This document shows positions 12,001-21,000 of a stretch of 64,000 bases of DNA, in pieces (the stretch's first letter is position 1; each line of letters opens with the position of its first letter). This stretch comes from Siphonodentalium dalli (taxonomy: Eukaryota > Mollusca > Scaphopoda > Gadilida > Siphonodentaliidae). The notes beneath the pieces are model-generated. The model saw nothing but the letters and a program-made list of their open reading frames with translations. It was not told where the DNA came from and did no database searches. Location of the stretch: the NCBI GenBank assembly GCA_032622095.1, contig CP136065.1, positions 211,648,151 to 211,712,150 on the forward strand, in the 5' to 3' direction. A program made the translations under genes and the position numbers.

Positions 12001-15000
12001 AGTCGACCATATGTCGCCTCGCATATATAAGAGAATGCATTGGCCTAACAATGTTTTTTTTTTTTTTTTTTTACAATTTTTTACAATTTTAATAATTTAT
12101 TCTTATATTATTTAACAGACTTATTTTATGGCACTCAAAGGGTTAAACACCAAAATATGTATACAACACAGTATGGGACCAGTGATATTTCAGAATAATT
12201 TCATATATTTACAATTTACCGACTCTGTGCCTTTATAACCCCCAATAACTGGGTACTCACTAACTAACAAGGTTAACTGAATTGTTACATTCTTACCCAC
12301 TGTCTGTCGTTTTGTAATTGCTGTTCTGTAGACCTATAACAACTTCCAGGAAATCTTTTGGGGCATACACTGGACGAATTTGGGTGAGATCTGAAAAAGA
12401 ATGCTTCAATTTTACACAATATTATAGCATATGTGAAAACATAATAAAGGTAACTTAATAAGTTCAGCAAAAGGCACAGACAATTTGTTGAACTTATTAT
12501 CTCAACATTTCCCACCAAAGAAAATTAATCCTGCTGCACTTGCATTACCTTTTCAGCTGTTCTCGCACTGAGTTTATAATGTACGAAAAGGTCTTTATAC
12601 CATAATTGGCTATGCTACTGTGTGTATAACACCTGTTTTGTAAATTTCATCTTTACACCCTACTGTGGGTATAACGATTCCTACTATTGGTATAAATTTC
12701 TACTGTTGTGTAAATGTTTCAACGGCACTTTATGTGTTAAAAGTTTATACCCATAGTAGAACGACCCGTCATTTGACCTCTGGTGACCTCGCTGTCGAAA
12801 TTTAGCCCAATTTTTCGTCACGCCTGCTTCGCGAAGTAAATACACAATTTTTCCGACTCAAAACACACTGAAATGCGATAAGTGGTCTAAACACAGAGAT
12901 ATATACTATCCAATTCCATTTACTGGGTTTACTTGTCAAAAAATGACACATTAAAGTTAGTTTAAAGATGTTTTATGCTAGGTGCATGCACCGACAAAGT
13001 ACACGTTTTATACAGGTCGGCGATAGCTGTTGAAAATATAAACAAAACAAACACACGTGTTCGTCTGCCTTTCCGTGTTTAAAGCGAACGACGGCTTACA
13101 TTTTGACAACAACGTATAGATTGTTAATAGTATCTGTAATGTGGGAAATCTGAATGTGTGTTCACATCAGCTGACTGATGCCCAAGAAAGTGGCGGATCA
13201 CCGAATTTCCTAGAAATATGTATTACTACGCGTGACCCACATTCATGATAGCTTAACATATTTGGGTCACTCGGTGCACATACATGTTAACAGTCACCAA
13301 CAGAGCAATACATTTACGAAGCGACCGAAGAATAATAATTATGGTATAAACAAAATACACCCATAGTAGCAGAGAATAAAAAAAATTCACCACTCGTGGA
13401 ATTGTGATTTTAACCACTCGCCAAAGGCTCGTGGTTAAAACCACAATACCACTCATGGTGAATTTTTTTAATTCTCGGCTACTATGGGTGTATTCTATAT
13501 ATCTATACTTTGTTTGTAGAAATGCTCAAATTACATAAGCAGACAACACCATAAGAAGATATAGAGGATATCCAACTCGTTATGTTGGGATATAAGATTT
13601 TATGAAACATGAAAAAAACTAGAGCTTTATGCCTTTTTAACAAATCAAAATCTTTAAAAGAAGCTGAAAAATGTATTTAAAATGCATACATGCACTGCAT
13701 TGGCTGAGACGCTTCACAACCGTATACGACAGTATTGCATGCTCTGGCTTGCGACCAGAAATATAGTCCCCCAATTAGTGCAACGAAAGTTGGGCAATAA
13801 TTGAACTTTAATGAACAAAGCAATCATTTTGCAATGTCTGGTATCGGTGTCAAGTGTGGCTTTTTGAAATAGTATTAATCCGCAATTTATGTTGTTGGCG
13901 CTATGCCAATTATTCCGGGAAGCACGCGGCTATTCATCACTAGTCAGAGATAAGGAAATATGTATATGGCTTTTTAAATGATAAAATAGGGGTTTCATGT
14001 CGTATATATAACTAAGGCATATATACCAGGTGGTTCCGCACCAAGCTCTGTCCATCTGATAGCGATATCCTTCTGTTCTCGTTCAGGTCTCTGAAATATC
14101 ACACAAAACAAGCCTGATTTAGTGTGCCTGTCATTTGCAGAATGAGGTCCCTAAAGGGTAAATTTAGTGATGCTATCCTGCTTAGCGGGCTAGCATCACT
14201 AAATTCACCCTCTGGGGACCTCATTCTGAATGGCTTCAACTGCTATGGAGACCTAGGATCAGACTGATGTTCCGCAGTTGAAGTTGGTGATGTTCACCTA
14301 TTGGTCGCCTCGATTATAAATATATTTTATCTTCTGCAAATTAGGGGATATCGAAACTTCCCAGAAGAAAAAAAAGTTACTAAAAACAATGTTAATTTGA
14401 GACTATAGATACTTCACAGGAGATGAGGCCTAAGCAGAATGAGGTTTCCAGAGGGTGAACTTGGTGATGCTAGCCCACTCTGCGGAATAGCATCACTAAA
14501 TTCACCCTCTGGGTACCTCATTCTGCAAATGAAAGCACGCTGTTTGCAGGGTTGCATACAAAACAATTCATAAACAAAAATGTAGGTTTATAAACCACCT
14601 CTGTGTATAAGTCTCACTCCAAATTTCAGGTTAAAAACCTGCTTTTATGAGTTACTGGTGTTTATAAAGTCGCTCCCACTTTTATGGGAAAGACATCAAT
14701 GGATCGCGACATTGAATAAAACATTTCCCAAAACCAAATACATGTATTATTTTATATTATATCCCCCTCATAATGCAGATTAAAAAGAAATTTCAAATAT
14801 AATCTGTCTCAAACAGTATACCTTTGTGGTTAGGAATAGATAAATAAACATTGAATAAATAAATATTAATCAATGAAATATATATCATGAAAAATTGGTT
14901 AATAAGGATTGATCAACCCAATTATCCATATCAGTGTTAACTTTATTAGTGCATATTCTTGATACGATTGGCAACATAAATTTAAAATTGGTGTTGTTTA

Positions 15001-18000
15001 TTTGTAGTTGGTTCGGCAACAGTCCTTAGGTTTACAAAGCGTATTCTTCATAAAATTTAGTCAACAAATCACTACAATCCTTTTCTGTCTCAAATAATAA
15101 AAAATCTTAAGCTCAATGTAACAAATACATATACTAACCTTTTTAGCTAGTGGAATGCTCAGCTCTGTACACATACTGTTTAAGCTTTTGAGGATCCTCT
15201 TCTCCCAGTTTTGCTAGAGAATAGTGTACAGTAAGGCCAAATAAATACAAATTCTCAGACACCTCCCTTGTCAATGAAATGTTCTTTAAAAAAGCCTCGT
15301 AAAATGATTTTTTGGTTTGTTTCTGAAATATGTTTTCCTAATTTTGAGGAAATTTTTTGTTTAAATAAAGTCTCCCTCCCTTATCTCAAAATTCAGATCT
15401 GTAGCTCAACTTGGAAAGGGAATAATTTCATGTGTTACAGTCAATGGAGCGATTAGGAATGTGGAAAGTTGAAATATCTAAGTAATACTAGATTATCAAC
15501 ATGAAGAGATATCTAAAGTAAAATCCAAGATCGTTGCTGATGACTATGTTTTCCAATGGAATTCAAAAACACTTGATAGCTTCCATCTAGTAGATCAATA
15601 TCAAGATTAATATGAAGTTTGGTGATGAATGGATGAGGGAAGTGGGCTTTTGGGTGTACCAAAGGATTTAGTCATGCAAAGAGTAAAATCCAAGATGGCT
15701 GCTGGCGGCCATGTTTTATGGCCGAATGACCCCAAAATGACTCGTTCCCATCTACATCTCAATATTAACATCCATGACAAATTTCATGATGATCAGACAA
15801 ACAGTATGGCCTGTAGCCCGTGCTAATGGATTGAATTTTGAAATCCAAGATGGCCACTGGCGGCCATGTTTTTTGGCCGAATGACACCAAAATGACTCGT
15901 TCCCATCTACATTTCAATATTAACTTCCACGACAAATTTCATGATGATCAGGCGAACACTCCGGCCTGTAGTCTGTGCTAATGGATTGAATTTTGAAATC
16001 AAAGATGCCCACTGGCGGCCATGTTTTTTTGCCGAATGACCCCAAAATGACTCGTTCCCATCTATATGTCAATGTCAACAGCCATGACATATTTCATAAT
16101 GATCTGACCAAAGGTACGACCTGTAGCCCGTGTCAAAGGATTTAGTCGTGCAAAGAGTAAAATCCAAGATGGCTGCTGGCGGCCATGTTTTATGGCCGAA
16201 TGACCCCAAAATGACTCGTTCCCATTTAAACCTCAATATTAACATCCATGACAAATTTCATAATGATCAGACAAACAGTACGGCCTGTAGCCCGTGCTAA
16301 TGGATTGAATTTTGAAATCCAAGATGGCCACTGGTGGCCATGTTTTTTGGCCGAATGACCCCAAAATGACTCGTCCCCATCTACATGTCAATGTGAACAG
16401 CCATGACAAATTTCATAATGATCCGACCAAAGGTACGACCCGTAGCCCGTGCCAAAGGATTTAGTCATGCAAAGAGTAAAATCCAAGATGGCTGCTGGCG
16501 GCCATGTTTTTTGGCCAAATAACCTTAAAATAACTCGTTCCCATCTACATGTCATTGTTAACATCCATGACAAATTTCATGATGATCCGACCAAAGGTAC
16601 GACCTGTAGCCCGTGCCAAAGGATTTAGTCATGCAAAGAGTAAACTCCATGATGGCTGCTGGTGACCATGTTTTTTGGCCGAACGACCCCAAAATTACCC
16701 GTTCCCATCTACATCTCAATATTAACATCCATGACAAATTTCATAATGATCAGACAAACAGTATGGCCTGTAGCCCGTGCTAATGGATTGAATTTTGAAA
16801 TCCAAGATGGCCACTGGCGGCCATGTTTTTTGGCCGAATGACCCCAAAATGACTCGTCCCCATCTACATGTCAACGTGAACAGCCATGACAAATTTCATA
16901 ATGATCCGACCAAAGGTACGCCCTGTAGCCCATGCCGAACGATTTAGTCATGCAAAGAGTAAAATCCAAGACGGCTGCTGACGGCCATGTTTTTTGCCGA
17001 ATGACCCCAAAATAACTCCTTCCCATCTACATGTCATTATTAACATTCATGACAAATTTCATGATGATCCGACCAAAGGTACAACCTGTAGCCCGTGCCA
17101 AAGGATTTAGTCATGCAAAGAGTAAAATCCAAGATGGCTGCTGGCGGCCATGTTTTATGGCCGAATGACCCCAAAATGACTCGTTCCCATTTAAACCTCA
17201 ATATTAACATCCATGACAAATTTCATAATGATCAGGCCTGTAGCCCGTGCTAATGGATTGAATTTGAACTCCAAGATGGCCGCTGGCGGCCATGTTTTTT
17301 TGCCGAATGACCCCAAAATGACTTGTTCCCATCTACATGTCAATGTCAATGCCCATGACAAATATCATAATGATCCGACCAAAGGTACGACCTGTAGTCC
17401 GTGCTAAAGGAAACTGTTGACGAGTCACGCACACACACACGCACACCCTCACACACACACGGGCGACGGATACCATTAAGCCATGGCAATAGTTCAAACT
17501 TTGCAAAGTAAAGTTGAGCTAACAATGGTATATTGCATAAAATCATCAGGTTCAAATGGCAAATTTGGAAAGGCACTCTGCCAATGCACCAATAGGTCAT
17601 CATGGAATTACGTATAGTAACATCATAATCATAGCACAATGATCATCCCATATTACATCTCAGACTATTTATTTATTCATGTGAAGTTGTTTACGAGTCT
17701 GACAAAGACAATAACGAGTGAAAATTCAATATTGTTTAACAATATGTTGTAATTGTAACTGGAGAACTCAAAGCCTGAATGGGGGTCAAGTCCCTGAATA
17801 CATCCTAAAGGATGGAAAAGAAATGAGGCTCTTCCACATATTAACCCTTTACCCAACAGAAGGGCCCTGTGCCAATGCATTCTCTTATATATGCGAGTCG
17901 ACCATAGGTCGCCTCGCATATATAAGAGAATGCATTGGCTTTTTTTAGGCCAATGCATTCTCTTATATATGCGAGGCGACCTATGGTCGACTCGCATATA

Positions 18001-21000
18001 TAAGAGAATGCATTGGCACAGGGCATAACTGTAACTATCACAATGTGGTCAAGGAGCCGGTTCCAATGATATCCATATTTGTATGGTTCTATTGAGACAG
18101 ACAGAAGATATTTTAGGCTGTTGAAGCTTTATTTGGCCGGTTTTGGCCGTTTTGTTGGGTAAAGGGTTAATATTACTGAGTTTGCAGAATGAGGTCCCCA
18201 GAGGGTGAATTTAGTGACGCTCTCCCACATTTCTGGCTAGCATCACTAAATTCACCCTGTGGGGACCTCATTCTGCTTAGGCCTCATCTTCTCTGGAAAG
18301 TTTCTTTATTATCAAATTTTTATAGAAACTTCTTCACATAGATTCTATTTCTTTTTTAGGTTAGTTTCTCTATATCCCCAAATTGGCAGACAACACATTG
18401 CATTTATCGATGTTCCCAATGGGTGTACATCACAATATTCACCATTTGGGAACTTCAATCTGAATCTAGTCTCCCATAGCAGATGAGGCCATGCAGAATG
18501 AGGTCCCAAGAGGGTGAATTTAGTAATGCTAGCCCGCGATGTGGGATAGCATTACTAAATTCACCCTCTGGGGACCTCATTCTGCAAATGACAGGCACAC
18601 TAAACTCAGACTTGGTTCCACATATCACTGATGATAACTGACCTGTGCTTTTCGGAGATAAGATAGGGGTTCCTTTGCATGTTCAACAGGAATATTTGGA
18701 CATATTCCGTCCCTGGGGTTGGTTTGCAAATATTTGTATATGTAATTCCTCAGCCTTCTGTCCCAACCTGCAGATAAATACAGAACATTTCTGAATGACA
18801 ACAGACTACACATCCAAAAAGAACGAAACTGATTAGATAAATTAAGTAATAATATTTAATCTCAAGGTAATTTAGGTATTGGGCTTTCTGAAATGTTACA
18901 GCAACTGTGGTTGAAGTTTTCAGCAAAAGATCAAATGTGACCCGCCAATGCATTCTCTTATATATGCGAGTCGACCATAGGTCGCCTCGCATATATAAGA
19001 GAATGCATTGGCCTAACAATTTTTTATCATTTTTTTTAAATAAATGTTTCTTACAATTTTTAGGACATAATATAAAAAACATCCATTACCCTGCAGGGAG
19101 CCCCACACATATATAGAAGCATATAGAAGAGTGTCGTCTGCTCATGTTTGTCTGGGGCTCTGTATGGGTGAAATTATAAAATTGTTAAAGAATACAAGAA
19201 AAAATTATTAAAATTGTAAAAAATTGTTAGGCCAATGCACTCTCTTATATATGCGAGGCGACCTATGGTCGACTTGCATATATAAGAGAATGCATTGGCA
19301 CAGGGTAAAAAAATCCCGACTTACAACTGGATTTGATATGGCGGGTCACAAATATACTCTGTGGGTCAGTGTGTGAGTACTGAATTATCAGTTTGAAACC
19401 CTGAAATAACTTTAAATAATGATGACTTCAAGGATGATGCAGCAATTTTGGATCAACATAATATACTACATAAAAGATTCAATGATATATGCATATATAT
19501 TATCCTACCTGAATTTATCAGGCCAGCTTGTACATTTTTCTTCAAATCTGTCACCCTCAGATTTGGTTTAGCTACCTCATCCTGGAAAACGAAGGCATCA
19601 ATAACACTAAAGCTGAAATATACTTTTATCAGGTACTGAAAATTAGAAATTCATATACATGTATTATACAGCAGAATCTTGTACATATCTAGATGACATT
19701 GAGCCATTCAGAGAAACTGCAGGGTTTTGTAAAATTCTGCACGCACAACAGATGCAATACAGTATAACCCCTCTTTTAAAAAAAAAAAAAGGGGTGTATA
19801 ATTAGTATTTTAGTTCCAGCAATATACCGCACTTGACCTGTATTTTGGGTTGTAAACCCACATACCAAATTTCAGTTCAGACTTACTAAAGTTATAATCC
19901 GAAAACCAAAAAAAGAGAATGGACAGATGGACAAACAGAATTAAGGGCCATAACACTGCCCAAAGTAGGCGGATCTGGCTAGTTTTCAAACTCAATCAAG
20001 ACGTTGTTGTGCAAGTTTCATATACTGAATATCAACAAAATCAGTTGATATTTGTTCCAAAGTTATTGTGTATCGCCATCTGTAGACACCCTACCGGTAC
20101 CTGCGGACCGACCTCGGCAAACTATATAGAGTAGTGCCCTAAATAATCGACTCCTTAACCACAGCAGAATTATGGGTAATCTTTCAGGATTTAGACAGAA
20201 ATATAGCTTGTTGCCATTTATTGGAAAGCTCTCAGTGAGAGAATTCCGTTGAATGGCAACAAGCCATATTTGAGACTAAATCCTGAAAAGTTACCCATAA
20301 TTCTGCTGTGGTTAAGGAATCGATTATTTAGGGCATTACTGTAGGACAAGTTTTTCTTTTCTAACACCTGAGCTGTACACAAATTTTATCTGAGAGATAT
20401 AAATGCAAGTCATTAGATATATATATAATTCAAGTTGAATATTTGTCACAAAACATGAATTCTGATTGGTCGAGAGATGCTAACTTTAGTTTTCGAATCA
20501 CCAGCATCGTCGCTGATCCGTTAAACAATTTTGAATGGAGCATCGCGTCATAACAATGAGCGTAAAATAGGTCACCATGCAGCCAGGAGTGGCGTAATCG
20601 AGTCAACCGCTCACAGATGTTTACTATAGTAAATCCGTGGAACATACACAGAATTTTATCACCAAAAAAGAATATCTCACTTCATGGCATATAATGCTGA
20701 TAAAAAGTTAATTTTGTACACTTTATTCAAAAAAATTTGGTTGATTTAATTACAATTTAGATAACCGCACCATGTTTCATTGTATATTCGGGAATATCCA
20801 ACTTAACAAGAGTATGTTTAACCCTTTGAGTGCCAGGTCCGATTTTTGTATCAACCCATATACCCTGTGCCAATGCATTCTCATATATATGCGAGTCGAC
20901 CATAGGTCGCCTCGCATATATAAGAGAATGCATTGGCTTAACAATTATTATTTTTTTTTACAATTTTAATATATTTTATTATATTCTTTAACTCTTTCGC

